Part shown: piece by piece, positions 8,406 to 18,831 of the stretch
Layout: the number at the start of each line of letters is the position of its first letter
Numbering within the stretch: the stretch's first letter is position 1
Origin: Bradyrhizobium sp. PSBB068
GTDB lineage: Bacteria; Pseudomonadota; Alphaproteobacteria; Rhizobiales; Xanthobacteraceae
Reading direction: 5' to 3'
DNA length: 64,000 nucleotides
Assembly (NCBI GenBank): GCA_016839165.1
Contig: CP069300.1
Span: 558,001-622,000, forward strand
Program-made: the position numbers and the translations under genes
Notes under the pieces: model-generated
What the model saw: the letters and a program-made list of their open reading frames with translations, nothing else
Told to the model about the DNA's origin: nothing
Databases searched by the model: none

Positions 8406-10016
8406 GTGTTTGCCATTTGTATTGATCGTTTTCGTACGCTTTGTCTCTGGATCCTGCTGCTGAGCTGCCTTGCTGTGCCGGCGCTGGCCGGCCCGTTCGA
8501 GGATTCGGTCGCCAAATTCGCAAATGACGAGTTCTCCGACACTGAAGCCGCGGTCGGCGAGATCGCCGCATCGGGCAATGCGTTGGCGTCGCCCATTATC
8601 AGCGCGCTGCAGGACGGCCGGCTGTCGGCCGATCCGGACAGCAAGAAGGTCTTCATCACGCAGGCCGACGGCAAGATCGTCGACGCCACCACGGGCGCTG
8701 CCGTCGACAAGCTGCCCGACAACGCCGCAGCCGTGCGGCTCAACAACCGCCTGCGCCGCACCGTGGAGGCCGCGCTCGGCGGCCTGACGCTGCTGTCGCC
8801 GGATCCGGCCAAGCGCCTCGCCGCGGCGCAGTCGGTGTTCAAGAGCCACGAAGAGAATCTGCTGCCGACGGTCGAGAGCGCGCTCGCCAAGGAGAGCGTC
8901 AAGCCGATCAAGCAGGCCTTCGCCGAGGCGCGCGCCGCCATCGTCCTGTTCAAGTCGGATGCATCCGACAGCGACAAGCTCGATGCGGTTGCCGTGGTCA
9001 AGGCGCGCGGCGACCAGGAGGCGCTGGCGCTGCTCACCGGGCTTGGCGATCAGCCGCCGCCGGTCGCCAAGGCGGCGGCGGGCGCGGTGTCCTCGATCCA
9101 GAGCAATCTGGCGATGTGGTCGATGGTGCAGAATGCCTGGTACGGCCTGTCGCTCGGCTCGGTGCTGCTGCTCGCGGCGATCGGGCTTGCCATCACCTTC
9201 GGCGTGATGGGCGTCATCAACATGGCGCATGGCGAGATGGTGATGCTCGGGGCCTACACCACCTTCGTGGTGCAGGAGGTGATCCGCACCCGTTATCCCG
9301 CGCTGTTCGATTACTCGCTGCTGATCGCGGTGCCGCTCGCGTTCCTGGTCGCGGGCTTCATCGGCGTGCTGATCGAGCGCACCATCATCCGCTTCCTCTA
9401 CGGCCGCCCGCTGGAGACGCTGCTCGCGACCTGGGGCCTGTCGCTGGTGCTGCAGCAGGCGGTGCGCACCGCGTTCGGCCCGACCAACCGCGAGGTCGGC
9501 AATCCCTCCTGGATGAGCGGCGCCTTCGAGCTCGGCCAGATCACCATCACCTATAACCGGCTCTGGATCCTCTGCTTCACGCTCGCGGTGTTCGCGATCC
9601 TGCTCGCGATGCTGCGCTACACCGCGCTCGGCCTCGAGATGCGCGCGGTGACGCAGAACCGCCGCATGGCGGCCTCGATGGGGATCGCCACCTCGCGGGT
9701 CGACGCGCTGACCTTCGGCCTCGGCTCGGGAATTGCCGGCATCGCCGGCGTGGCGCTGTCGCAGATCGACAATGTCAGCCCGAATCTAGGCCAGAGCTAC
9801 ATCATCGATTCATTCATGGTCGTGGTGTTCGGCGGCGTCGGCAATCTCTGGGGCACGCTGGTCGGCGCCTTCACGCTCGGCATCGCCAACAAGTTCCTCG
9901 AGCCGGTGGCGGGCGCGGTGCTCGGCAAGATCGCGATCCTGGTGCTGATCATCCTGTTCATCCAGAAGCGGCCGCGCGGCCTGTTCGCGCTCAAGGGCCG
10001 GGCGGTGGAAGCATGA
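8406..10016 (+). CDS. urtB: Urea ABC transporter, permease subunit UrtB
   Basis: A LivH-type permease of 536 residues. Residues 1-27 form a signal sequence ending VPALAGP. A periplasmic region of about 200 residues follows (about 30-235), which is characteristic of UrtB and absent from ordinary LivH. From about residue 240 there are eight or so membrane helices, with the conserved GVMGVINMAHGEMVMLGAY and GGVGNLWGTLVGA. It forms the inner-membrane channel with UrtC. I start at GTG 8406 with GGGG 8 bases upstream, since the open frame before it runs through the intergenic hairpin. Its end overlaps urtC by 4 bases (ATGA). Confidence 0.93.
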   Translation: MFAICIDRFRTLCLWILLLSCLAVPALAGPFEDSVAKFANDEFSDTEAAVGEIAASGNALASPIISALQDGRLSADPDSKKVFITQADGKIVDATTGAAVDKLPDNAAAVRLNNRLRRTVEAALGGLTLLSPDPAKRLAAAQSVFKSHEENLLPTVESALAKESVKPIKQAFAEARAAIVLFKSDASDSDKLDAVAVVKARGDQEALALLTGLGDQPPPVAKAAAGAVSSIQSNLAMWSMVQNAWYGLSLGSVLLLAAIGLAITFGVMGVINMAHGEMVMLGAYTTFVVQEVIRTRYPALFDYSLLIAVPLAFLVAGFIGVLIERTIIRFLYGRPLETLLATWGLSLVLQQAVRTAFGPTNREVGNPSWMSGAFELGQITITYNRLWILCFTLAVFAILLAMLRYTALGLEMRAVTQNRRMAASMGIATSRVDALTFGLGSGIAGIAGVALSQIDNVSPNLGQSYIIDSFMVVVFGGVGNLWGTLVGAFTLGIANKFLEPVAGAVLGKIAILVLIILFIQKRPRGLFALKGRAVEA

Positions 10017-11182
10017 CGCCGCACATCCTGACGCGTTCGCTCGACCGCGCCGCGATCGCCTTCGTGCTGATCGTCGCCGCGGTCGGCGTGCTGATCCCGC
10101 TGTCGAACCTGCTGCTGCCGCAGGGCTCGATGTTCCAGGTGCCGACCTATCTGGTGGCGCTGTGGGGCAAATATGTCTGCTACGCCATCCTCGCGCTCTC
10201 GATCGATCTGATCTGGGGCTATTGCGGGATTCTCTCGCTTGGTCACGGCGCATTCTTCGCGCTCGGCGGCTATGCGATGGGCATGTATCTGATGCGGCAG
10301 ATCGGCAGCCGCGGCGTCTACGGCAACCCGATCCTGCCTGACTTCATGGTGTTCCTGAACTGGGACAAACTGCCGTGGTACTGGTACGGCTTCGACAAGT
10401 TCGCCTTCGCGGCGCTGATGGTGCTGTTGGTGCCGGGCCTGCTCGCCTTCTGCTTCGGCTGGCTCGCCTTCCGCTCGCGGGTCACCGGCGTCTATCTGTC
10501 GATCATCACCCAGGCGATGACCTATGCGCTGCTGCTGGCGTTCTTCCGCAACGATTTCGGCTTCGGCGGCAACAACGGCCTGACCGACTTCAAGGACATC
10601 CTCGGCTTCAACGTGCAGGCCGAAGGAACGCGGGCCGCGCTGTTCCTGCTGAGCTGCCTGGCGCTGATCGTCGCGTTCCTGATCTGTCGCGCGATCGTGA
10701 CCTCGAAGCTCGGCAAGGTGCTGATCGCGGTGCGCGACGCCGAAAGCCGCACGCGCTTCCTCGGCTATCGCGTCGAATCCTACAAGCTGTTCGTGTTCAC
10801 GCTGTCGGCCTGCATGGCCGGCGTCGCCGGCGCGCTCTATGTGCCGCAGGTCGGCATCATCAATCCGAGCGAGTTCGCGCCGGGCAATTCGATCGAGGCG
10901 GTAATCTGGGTCGCGGTCGGCGGCCGCGGCACGTTGATCGGTGCCGCGCTCGGCGCCGTTGTGGTCAACTACGCCAAGACGTTCTTCACCTCGGGGCCGC
11001 TCGCGCCATACTGGCTGTTCATGCTGGGCGCACTGTTCATCCTGGTGACGCTGCTGTTGCCGAAGGGCATCGTCGGCACGATCAATTCCTGGTGGGAGAC
11101 GACAAAGTCAAGGAACGGCTCTCCCGACGCCGACAGCGCTGCGCGCGAAGACGGCGTCGGCGCGCCGAACCCGGCGGAGTAG
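10013..11182 (+). CDS. urtC: Urea ABC transporter, permease subunit UrtC
   Basis: A LivM-type permease of 389 residues starting in the ATGA overlap with urtB. It has about ten hydrophobic segments, the early motif DLIWGYCGILSLGHGAFFALGGYAMG split over helices, and the C-terminal SVEAVIWVAVGG-like segment seen here as SIEAVIWVAVGGRGTLIG. It pairs with UrtB in the inner membrane. The last 25 residues are polar and variable. UrtD follows after 4 bases. Confidence 0.93.
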   Translation: MTPHILTRSLDRAAIAFVLIVAAVGVLIPLSNLLLPQGSMFQVPTYLVALWGKYVCYAILALSIDLIWGYCGILSLGHGAFFALGGYAMGMYLMRQIGSRGVYGNPILPDFMVFLNWDKLPWYWYGFDKFAFAALMVLLVPGLLAFCFGWLAFRSRVTGVYLSIITQAMTYALLLAFFRNDFGFGGNNGLTDFKDILGFNVQAEGTRAALFLLSCLALIVAFLICRAIVTSKLGKVLIAVRDAESRTRFLGYRVESYKLFVFTLSACMAGVAGALYVPQVGIINPSEFAPGNSIEAVIWVAVGGRGTLIGAALGAVVVNYAKTFFTSGPLAPYWLFMLGALFILVTLLLPKGIVGTINSWWETTKSRNGSPDADSAAREDGVGAPNPAE

Positions 11183-11186
11183 GCAG

Positions 11187-11948
11187 ATGAACGTGATGGA
11201 TACCCGCGCCACCTCGGCCATGCTCTATCTCGACGGCGTGCATGTCTCGTTCGACGGCTTCCACGCCATCAACAATCTGTCGCTGACGCTCGCGCCGGGC
11301 GAGATGCGCGCCATCATCGGCCCGAACGGCGCCGGCAAGACCACGATGATGGACATCATCACCGGCAAGACCAAGCCGGACCAGGGCACCGTGCTGTTCG
11401 ACGGCATCGTCGATTTGACCCGGCTCGACGAAACTCGCATCGCCGAGCTCGGCATCGGGCGCAAATTCCAGAAACCGACGGTGTTCGAGAGCCAGACCGT
11501 GCAGGACAATCTGCTGCTCGCGCTCAATGTCGATCATTCGGTGCGCGGCACGCTGTTCTGGCGCGGCAGCAAGGCCGAAGCCGAGCGGATCGACAAGGTG
11601 CTCGAGACCATCCGCCTGACCGATGCGCGCAACCGCCTCGCCGGCAGCCTGTCGCACGGCCAGAAGCAGTGGCTCGAGATCGGCATGCTGCTGGCGCAGG
11701 ACCCCAAGGTGCTGCTGGTCGACGAGCCGGTCGCCGGCATGACCGATGTCGAGACCCATCTGACCGCTGAGCTTCTCAAGGAGATCAACAAGAACCACAC
11801 CATCATGGTGGTCGAGCACGACATGACCTTCGTCCGCGAGCTCGGCGTCAAGGTGACCTGCCTGCACGAGGGCACGGTGCTCGCCGAAGGCTCGATCGAC
11901 CAGGTGTCGTCGAACGAGCGGGTGGTCGAAGTGTATCTGGGGCGCTAG
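11187..11948 (+). CDS. urtD: Urea ABC transporter, ATP-binding subunit UrtD
   Basis: An ABC ATPase of the LivG type, 253 residues, driving urea import. Walker A is GPNGAGKTTMMD (about residue 46), the signature is LSHGQKQWLEIG, Walker B is VLLVDEPVAGM, and the switch His is in VVEHDM. The signature has SHGQK in place of SGGQ, which is usual for UrtD. It sits 4 bases after urtC and 3 bases before urtE. Confidence 0.95.
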   Translation: MNVMDTRATSAMLYLDGVHVSFDGFHAINNLSLTLAPGEMRAIIGPNGAGKTTMMDIITGKTKPDQGTVLFDGIVDLTRLDETRIAELGIGRKFQKPTVFESQTVQDNLLLALNVDHSVRGTLFWRGSKAEAERIDKVLETIRLTDARNRLAGSLSHGQKQWLEIGMLLAQDPKVLLVDEPVAGMTDVETHLTAELLKEINKNHTIMVVEHDMTFVRELGVKVTCLHEGTVLAEGSIDQVSSNERVVEVYLGR

Positions 11949-11951
11949 GCG

Positions 11952-12647
11952 ATGCTGAAGGTCGACAACATCAATCTCTATTACGGCGCGGCGCAGGCGC
12001 TGCGCGGCGTCTCGCTGACCGCCGAGCCGGGCAAGGTCACCTGCGTGCTCGGCCGCAACGGCGTCGGCAAGACCTCGCTGCTGCGCGCCATGGTCGGGCA
12101 GTATCCGATCGCGTCAGGCGCGATCAATTTCGACGGCAAGGACATCACCGCGCTGAAGCCTTATGAGCGGGCGCGGCGCGGCATCGGCTTCGTGCCGCAG
12201 GGCCGCGAGATCTTCCCGCTGCTGACGGTGGAAGAGAATCTGAAGACCGGCTTCGGCCCGCTGAAGCGCGAGGACCGCAACATCCCCGATGACGTGTTCT
12301 CGCTGTTTCCGGTGCTGCAGACCATGCTGGGCCGCCGCGGCGGCGACCTCTCCGGCGGCCAGCAGCAGCAGCTCGCAATCGGCCGCGCGCTGGTGATGCG
12401 GCCAAAACTCCTGCTGCTCGACGAGCCGACCGAGGGCATCCAGCCCTCGATCATCAAGGATATCGGCCGCGCCATCTCCTATCTGCGCAACCTCGGCAAC
12501 ATCGCCATCGTGCTGGTCGAACAATATCTCGACTTTGCCTGCGAACTCGGCGACAGTTTTGCCGTGATGGACCGGGGTGCGGTGAAATATGCCTGCGACC
12601 GCGCAAGCCTCGATCCCGCCGAGATCAGCCGCCAGATGGCGCTGTGA
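11952..12647 (+). CDS. urtE: Urea ABC transporter, ATP-binding subunit UrtE
   Basis: A LivF-type ABC ATPase, 231 residues, partner of UrtD. Walker A GRNGVGKTSLLR, Q-loop region QGREIFPLLTVEENL, signature LSGGQQQQLAIG, Walker B LLLLDEPTEGI and VLVEQY follow in order. It is the last urt gene. ureD begins 50 bases later on the same strand, so transport and urease genes probably share transcripts. Confidence 0.95.
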   Translation: MLKVDNINLYYGAAQALRGVSLTAEPGKVTCVLGRNGVGKTSLLRAMVGQYPIASGAINFDGKDITALKPYERARRGIGFVPQGREIFPLLTVEENLKTGFGPLKREDRNIPDDVFSLFPVLQTMLGRRGGDLSGGQQQQLAIGRALVMRPKLLLLDEPTEGIQPSIIKDIGRAISYLRNLGNIAIVLVEQYLDFACELGDSFAVMDRGAVKYACDRASLDPAEISRQMAL

Positions 12648-12697
12648 AGACAATGTGACGCCGCCTTTCATGGCGCGCGTGAGGGAGCGTCGGGGGA

Positions 12698-13534
12698 ATG
12701 CGGAGCGGGATCGCAGGCGCGGCGGCGGCGACGTTTGCGGCAAACCGCGCCCAGGGCGCAGTGCGGTTCGGCGTGCATCGCAAGGACGGCGCGACCCGGC
12801 GGGGCGACCTGCATGAGTCGGGCTCGCTGCGCGTCCGCTTCCCGTCGCCGGAGGACGACGGCCTCTCGGCCATGTTCGTCAATACGGCCGGCGGTATCGC
12901 CGGCGGAGACCGCTTCGAGATTGGCATCTCGGCCGGCGAGGGCGCACGCTTGACGCTGACCACGGCAGCCGCTGAGAAGGTCTATCGCGCGCCCGGCGCC
13001 GCTGCCCAGCTTGATATCTCGCTCAGCGTCGCGGACGGCGCGCATCTCTCCTGGCTGCCGCAGGAGACTATCCTGTTCGACCGCGCGCGCATCGTCAGGA
13101 GCTTCGACATCGACCTTGCCGAGGGGGCCTCGCTCCTGCTCTGCGAGATCGTGGTGTTCGGCCGCGCTGCGATGGGCGAGATCATGCGCCATGGTGAATT
13201 CGTCGACCGCTGGCGGATGCGCCGTGGCGGCCGGCTTGCGTTTGCCGAGACCGTCAGGCTCGACGGCGAGATCGGCGAGAAGCTGGCAAGGCCCGCGATT
13301 GCAGGCGGCGGCTGCGCGATCGGCACGGCGCTGATCGTGCCGGGCGACGAGGCGCTGGTCGAGCGCATCCGCGAGGCGTCGGAAAGCTTCGGAGGTGAAG
13401 TCGGCATCTCGGCCTGGAATGGCTTTGCAATGGCGCGCTTCTGTGCCCAAGATGCGGCCCGGTTGCGCGCCGACATGATGGCGGTGCTCGGCCGCGCCTC
13501 CATCGTCCCGCTGCCAAGACTCTGGCTTAACTAA
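12698..13534 (+). CDS. ureD: Urease accessory protein UreD
   Basis: A 278-residue urease maturation scaffold that binds apo-urease and recruits UreF and UreG for nickel insertion. Family motifs seen are [35 protein letters not shown], and [12 protein letters not shown]. The ATG at 12698 is the only reasonable start in this frame, although the G-run before it (12692-12696) is closer than ideal. It opens the urease gene set directly behind urtE. Confidence 0.93.
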   Translation: MRSGIAGAAAATFAANRAQGAVRFGVHRKDGATRRGDLHESGSLRVRFPSPEDDGLSAMFVNTAGGIAGGDRFEIGISAGEGARLTLTTAAAEKVYRAPGAAAQLDISLSVADGAHLSWLPQETILFDRARIVRSFDIDLAEGASLLLCEIVVFGRAAMGEIMRHGEFVDRWRMRRGGRLAFAETVRLDGEIGEKLARPAIAGGGCAIGTALIVPGDEALVERIREASESFGGEVGISAWNGFAMARFCAQDAARLRADMMAVLGRASIVPLPRLWLN

Positions 13535-13580
13535 AGGCCTGTGGCTCAACTCATCCTTTCAACGCTTGCAGAGTGCTCGC

Positions 13581-13883
13581 ATGAATTTGTCTCCCCGCGA
13601 AAAGGACAAGCTGCTGGTTTCGATGGCGGCCATGGTGGCGCGCCGCCGGCTCGAGCGCGGCGTCAAGCTGAACCATCCCGAGGCGATCGCGCTGATCACC
13701 GATTTCATCGTCGAGGGCGCGCGCGACGGCCGCACCGTCGCCGAGCTGATGCAGGCCGGCGCCAAGGTGCTGACCCGCGACCAGGTGATGACCGGCATTC
13801 CGGAGATGATCCACGACATCCAGGTCGAGGCGACCTTCCCCGACGGCACCAAGCTCGTCACCGTCCACGAGCCGATCCGATAG
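13581..13883 (+). CDS. ureA: Urease gamma subunit
   Basis: A 100-residue structural subunit, the standard length. It begins [20 protein letters not shown] and contains [21 protein letters not shown] and VTVHEPIR at the end, both highly conserved. It forms the trimer of trimers with UreB and UreC in the cytoplasm. The downstream gene ureB starts 9 bases later with GGAG spacing. Confidence 0.96.
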   Translation: MNLSPREKDKLLVSMAAMVARRRLERGVKLNHPEAIALITDFIVEGARDGRTVAELMQAGAKVLTRDQVMTGIPEMIHDIQVEATFPDGTKLVTVHEPIR

Positions 13884-13892
13884 GAGCGCGAC

Positions 13893-14198
13893 ATGATCCC
13901 CGGCGAACTCTTCATCAAGGACGGCGAGATCGAGCTCAATGCCGGCCGCAAGACCGTGACGCTGTCGGTCGCCAACAGCGGCGACCGCCCGATCCAGGTC
14001 GGCTCGCACTATCATTTCTTCGAGACCAATCCGGCGCTGAAATTCGACCGCAAGAAGGCCCGCGGCATGCGCCTCGACATCGCCGCCGGCACCGCCGTCC
14101 GCTTCGAACCCGGCCAGACCCGCGACGTCCAACTCGTCGCCCTCGCCGGCAAGCGCGTGATCTACGGGTTTCGTGCCGAGGTGAAGGGGAAGCTGTGA
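13893..14198 (+). CDS. ureB: Urease beta subunit
   Basis: A 101-residue structural subunit with MIPGELFI at the start, [36 protein letters not shown], and GKRVIYGF near the end, all diagnostic. It is separate from ureA rather than fused. Unlike the common arrangement, ureC does not follow directly: a palindromic repeat and an HD-domain gene lie between. Confidence 0.96.
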   Translation: MIPGELFIKDGEIELNAGRKTVTLSVANSGDRPIQVGSHYHFFETNPALKFDRKKARGMRLDIAAGTAVRFEPGQTRDVQLVALAGKRVIYGFRAEVKGKL

Positions 14199-14243
14199 CG
14201 TGCGAGGTTGCCTTGGTGTCAGGTGAGGTGAGCACGCTGCTCA

Positions 14244-14288
14244 GGCTCCCTCCCCCCTTGCGGGGGAGGGTTGGGGAGAGGGGTAAGC
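14244..14288. repeat. GC-rich palindromic repeat (REP-like), intact copy
   Basis: GGCTCCCTCCCC, a CTTGCGG loop, then GGGGAGGG and GGGGAGAGGGGTAAGCC. The same element occurs inverted at 19534-19575 and, split by an insertion sequence, at 19680-19700 plus 20879-20914. It is non-coding and lies within the urease gene cluster. Confidence 0.75.
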
Positions 14289-14361
14289 CCCGGGCGCCAA
14301 TCGAAGTCGCTTCTCGTTCTCACGCCAACTGCGGTTGCGATCAGAGGGGAGCTTTGTAACC

Positions 14362-14901
14362 ATGCTTCCTGCAATCCGCCTCATCTCCGAAGCTGCCGAT
14401 CTTGCCGCACGCCGGCACAACGGCATGGCGCGGAAGGGACGGGGCAACGAGCCCTACATCAACCATCTCGCCGAGGTCGCGAACCTGCTTGCGATCGCGA
14501 CCGATGGTGCGGATGCCGAACTCGTTGCGGCCGGCTGGCTGCACGATACGATGGAGGACACCGACACCACACGCGAAGAGCTCTCGGCGAGGTTCTCTGA
14601 TCGCGTGGCCCTCCTCGTCATCGAATGCACCGATGACATGAGCCTGCCAAAGGCCGAGCGGCGGCGGCTGCAAGTCGTCGACGCGCCCAAGAAGTCGGCC
14701 GACGCCAAGCTGATCAAGATTGCCGACAAGATCAGCAATATCGGCGCGCGTATTCACTCTGATCCGACGACGGAGGAGCGCGACGATCTGGTCGACTACA
14801 CCGCTTGGGCCGAGCAAGTGGTCGCGGGCTGTCGTGGCGGCAATCCCTGGCTTGATACGAAGTTCGACGACGTGGTGCGAAGGGCGAGGCGCTCGTTGTG
14901 A
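14362..14901 (+). CDS. HD-domain phosphohydrolase-like protein inside the urease cluster
   Basis: A 179-residue protein of the HD superfamily, resembling the hydrolase half of RelA/SpoT (MESH1-like). It has the sequence YINHLAEVANLL, then GWLHDTMEDTDTT (the metal-binding HD followed by the ED pair), and ADAKLIKIADKISNI, which matches the KLADRLHN-type segment of that group. This suggests (p)ppGpp or another nucleotide phosphate as substrate, without proof. I chose ATG 14362 with GAGGGGA upstream. It lies between ureB and ureC on the same strand, so it is probably expressed with urease. Why a possible alarmone hydrolase sits there is unclear. Confidence 0.8.
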   Translation: MLPAIRLISEAADLAARRHNGMARKGRGNEPYINHLAEVANLLAIATDGADAELVAAGWLHDTMEDTDTTREELSARFSDRVALLVIECTDDMSLPKAERRRLQVVDAPKKSADAKLIKIADKISNIGARIHSDPTTEERDDLVDYTAWAEQVVAGCRGGNPWLDTKFDDVVRRARRSL

Positions 14902-14937
14902 CCGCCGGTCAACAATTCAAACACAAACGGGGCTGAC

Positions 14938-16653
<1,716 letters not shown>

Positions 16654-16700
16654 AACCACCCCCGGTAACTTACCTAGAAAAGAAACCGGGAGGAATTTCC

Positions 16701-17000
16701 GTGATTTACGTCGTTGCTACGCTGACCATCAAGCCCGAGACCCGCGCCGAATTCATCGCCGCGGCGACGGCCTGCATCAAGGAAACCCGCAAGGAGCCCG
16801 GCAACATCGCCTACGACCTGCACGAGAGCGTCACCGACCACAGCAAGTTGGTGTTTGTCGAGCAGTGGGAGAACGCCGACGCGCTGGTGCCGCATCGCAC
16901 CGCCGAGCACATGAAGACGTTCGGCCGGGTCGCCGTGAAGTGCATGGCTGCGCCGCCGAAAATCGAGGTGATCACGCCCGAGAAAGTCGACGTCCGGTAA
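16701..17000 (+). CDS. ABM-domain protein (putative quinol monooxygenase type), copy 1
   Basis: A 99-residue ferredoxin-like dimeric alpha-beta barrel protein of the antibiotic biosynthesis monooxygenase family. Features are MIYVVATLTIKPE at the start, the CIKETRKEPGNIAYDLHES stretch and FVEQWENADALVPH, followed by HMKTF. Members include YgiN-type quinol monooxygenases and stress-related haem or small-molecule enzymes; no substrate can be named. It lies 47 bases after ureC with AGGA-type spacing (GGGAGGAA). A paralogue with roughly 40 percent identical positions follows at once, indicating tandem duplication. Confidence 0.85.
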   Translation: MIYVVATLTIKPETRAEFIAAATACIKETRKEPGNIAYDLHESVTDHSKLVFVEQWENADALVPHRTAEHMKTFGRVAVKCMAAPPKIEVITPEKVDVR

Positions 17001-17024
17001 TAAAAACAACAACGGAGCAACATC

Positions 17025-17324
17025 ATGATCTATGTCATCGCGACTACCCCGATGAAGCCGGAAAACAAGGACGACTTCATTCGGGGGCACAAGGCGTGCA
17101 TCGCCGAGACCCACAAGGAGAAGGGCTGCCTCTCCTATGAGGGCCATGTCAGCGTCAACGATCCCAATCTGTATGTGGTGGTGGAGCGCTGGGAAACCCG
17201 CGACGACCTGACCGCACACAGCAAGGCGCCGCACATGAAGGTGTGGCGCGAATATTCCGCCGACATGAAGACCGGCCCGACGGTGATCGAGATCATCAGC
17301 GACGCCAAGGTTCAGAAGCTCTAA
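17025..17324 (+). CDS. ABM-domain protein (putative quinol monooxygenase type), copy 2
   Basis: Also 99 residues, with the same fold signature: MIYVIATTPMKPE, ACIAETHKEKGCLSY, VVVERWETRDDLTAH, and HMKVW. It aligns with copy 1 over its whole length without gaps, so the pair arose by duplication. AACGGAG precedes the ATG. Its stop is 9 bases before the first possible ureE start. Being held between ureC and ureE in one direction implies co-expression with urease, but a direct role in urease maturation is not established. Confidence 0.85.
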   Translation: MIYVIATTPMKPENKDDFIRGHKACIAETHKEKGCLSYEGHVSVNDPNLYVVVERWETRDDLTAHSKAPHMKVWREYSADMKTGPTVIEIISDAKVQKL

Positions 17325-17345
17325 CGTATCGGCATGAAGGGTTCG

Positions 17346-17957
17346 ATGATCCGCGCAACCAAGGTCCTGGGACAGCATCGCTTCAAGGAAGCGGCGGCCG
17401 ACACCGTCGTGCTCGATTTCGACGACCGGCACCGGCGGCGGATGGCGATGACCGGGACGCGCGGGCTCGAATTCCTGCTCGACCTCGAAAACGCCGTCGC
17501 GTTGCGCGGCGGCGATGCGCTGGTGCTGGAGGACGGCCGCCTGGTCGAGGTGGTCGCGGCTCCCGAGCCGCTCGCGGAAATCCGCGGCAGCGATCCGCAT
17601 CACCTGATCCGGGTCGCCTGGCATCTCGGCAACCGCCATCTGCCGACGCAGATCATGCCGAAGGGCCTGCGCATCCGGCGCGATCACGTCATCGAGGCGA
17701 TGGTGAAGGGGTTAGGGGCCCGCGTCATCGAGATCGAGGCGCCGTTCGATCCCGAGGGCGGCGCCTATGCCGAGCATGCGCACGCCGACGCGCACGCGCA
17801 TGGTCACACCGGGCACGATCATGCCCACAGCCATGCGCATGACCATGGTCACCACCATGATCATGATCACGGGCACGACCACGACCACCATCATGATGAG
17901 CATTGCGAGCACGCTCATCATCACCACGACCACTCCCATGCTCATGACCACAAATGA
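17346..17957 (+). CDS. ureE: Urease accessory protein UreE with a very long His-rich tail
   Basis: UreE is the nickel metallochaperone that delivers Ni to the UreD-F-G complex. The N-terminal peptide-binding domain and the ferredoxin-like metal domain ([14 protein letters not shown], including the conserved metal-binding His) cover about 145 residues. The remaining 60 or so are a nickel-storage tail with about 31 His, mixed with Asp, Gly and Ala, and one Cys. The tail is much longer than the roughly 15-residue His tail of the Klebsiella enzyme. An ATG at 17334 is in frame, but AAGGG sits 4 bases before ATG 17346. ureF begins inside the tail in another frame. Confidence 0.93.
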   Translation: MIRATKVLGQHRFKEAAADTVVLDFDDRHRRRMAMTGTRGLEFLLDLENAVALRGGDALVLEDGRLVEVVAAPEPLAEIRGSDPHHLIRVAWHLGNRHLPTQIMPKGLRIRRDHVIEAMVKGLGARVIEIEAPFDPEGGAYAEHAHADAHAHGHTGHDHAHSHAHDHGHHHDHDHGHDHDHHHDEHCEHAHHHHDHSHAHDHK

Positions 17958-18675
17958 GCCCGATCCCGCCGCGATGCGCGGCGGGATCGCGGATGACGAG
18001 GCGGCCGCGCTGTACCGGCTGCTGACGTGGCTGTCGCCGTCTTTTCCGGTGGGGGCGTTCGCCTATTCCAGCGGCATCGAATGGGCGGTCGAGGCCGGCG
18101 ACATCACTGACGCCGCCTCGCTGCGCGACTGGCTCGCCGCGATGCTCAGCGACGGCAGCGGATTTTGCGACGCCGTGTTTCTCGCGCAAAGCTTTCGCGC
18201 GGCGGCGGAGCAAGACTGCGCCGGGCTGAAAGAGATCGCCGAGCTCGCCGCGGCCTTCGTGCCGTCGCGCGAGCGGCAGCTCGAGACCACGACACAGGGG
18301 CGCGCCTTCATCGAGATCGCCCGTGCCGCCTGGAATTCGTCCGGTCTCGACGCGATGGTCGCGGCCTGCGACGGGCCGATCGTCTACCCGGTTGCGGTCG
18401 GCATCGTCAGCGCGGCGCACGGCATTCGGCTGGCGCCGTCGCTGCATGCTTTCCTGCATGCCGTGGTGTCGAACTGGATCTCGGCAGGCAGCCGGCTGAT
18501 CCCGCTCGGGCAGACCGACAGTCAGCGCGTGCTGGCGGATCTCGAGCCGGTCGTCGCCGCGACCGCAGCGCGGGCCGATGCAGCCGCGCTCGACGATCTC
18601 GGCAGCGCGACCTTTCGGGCCGACCTCGCCAGCCTGCGCCACGAGACGCAGTATACGAGGCTGTTTAGGTCATGA
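17944..18675 (+). CDS. ureF: Urease accessory protein UreF
   Basis: A 243-residue maturation factor that works with UreD and UreG in GTP-dependent nickel insertion. Diagnostic motifs are [44 protein letters not shown], and [17 protein letters not shown]. The frame stays open for 177 bases upstream only because the His-rich ureE tail is read there as a Met/Thr-rich string. I therefore start at ATG 17944, overlapping the ureE end by 14 bases. ATG 17974 is an alternative. A 122-bp inverted-repeat element separates it from ureG. Confidence 0.92.
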   Translation: MTTNEPDPAAMRGGIADDEAAALYRLLTWLSPSFPVGAFAYSSGIEWAVEAGDITDAASLRDWLAAMLSDGSGFCDAVFLAQSFRAAAEQDCAGLKEIAELAAAFVPSRERQLETTTQGRAFIEIARAAWNSSGLDAMVAACDGPIVYPVAVGIVSAAHGIRLAPSLHAFLHAVVSNWISAGSRLIPLGQTDSQRVLADLEPVVAATAARADAAALDDLGSATFRADLASLRHETQYTRLFRS

Positions 18676-18694
18676 TGCGCAGCTCTCCCCAGCC

Positions 18695-18816
18695 GTCGTC
18701 CCGGCGAAGGCCGGGACCCATAACCACCGAGGCTTGTGGTTATGCAGTGCTGTGGCCCCAGCTTCGCGCAGCAATTGAATTCGGTGGTAATGGGTCCCGG
18801 CCTTCGCCGGGACGAT
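18695..18816. repeat. Inverted-repeat element between ureF and ureG
   Basis: Two arms of about 36 bp (18695-18730 and 18781-18816) are reverse complements with only one or two mismatches, and share the core TCCCGGCGAAGGCCGGGACC. They enclose 50 bp. The right end reaches almost to the ureG ribosome site. This looks like a small non-autonomous palindromic element inserted into the operon. Confidence 0.8.
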
Positions 18817-18831
18817 GATGGATGGATTGAT

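Noticed and set aside
17767..17943. Upstream extension of UreF
   Set aside because: It is the His-rich UreE tail read in another frame, giving a Met/Thr-rich string with no similarity to UreF.
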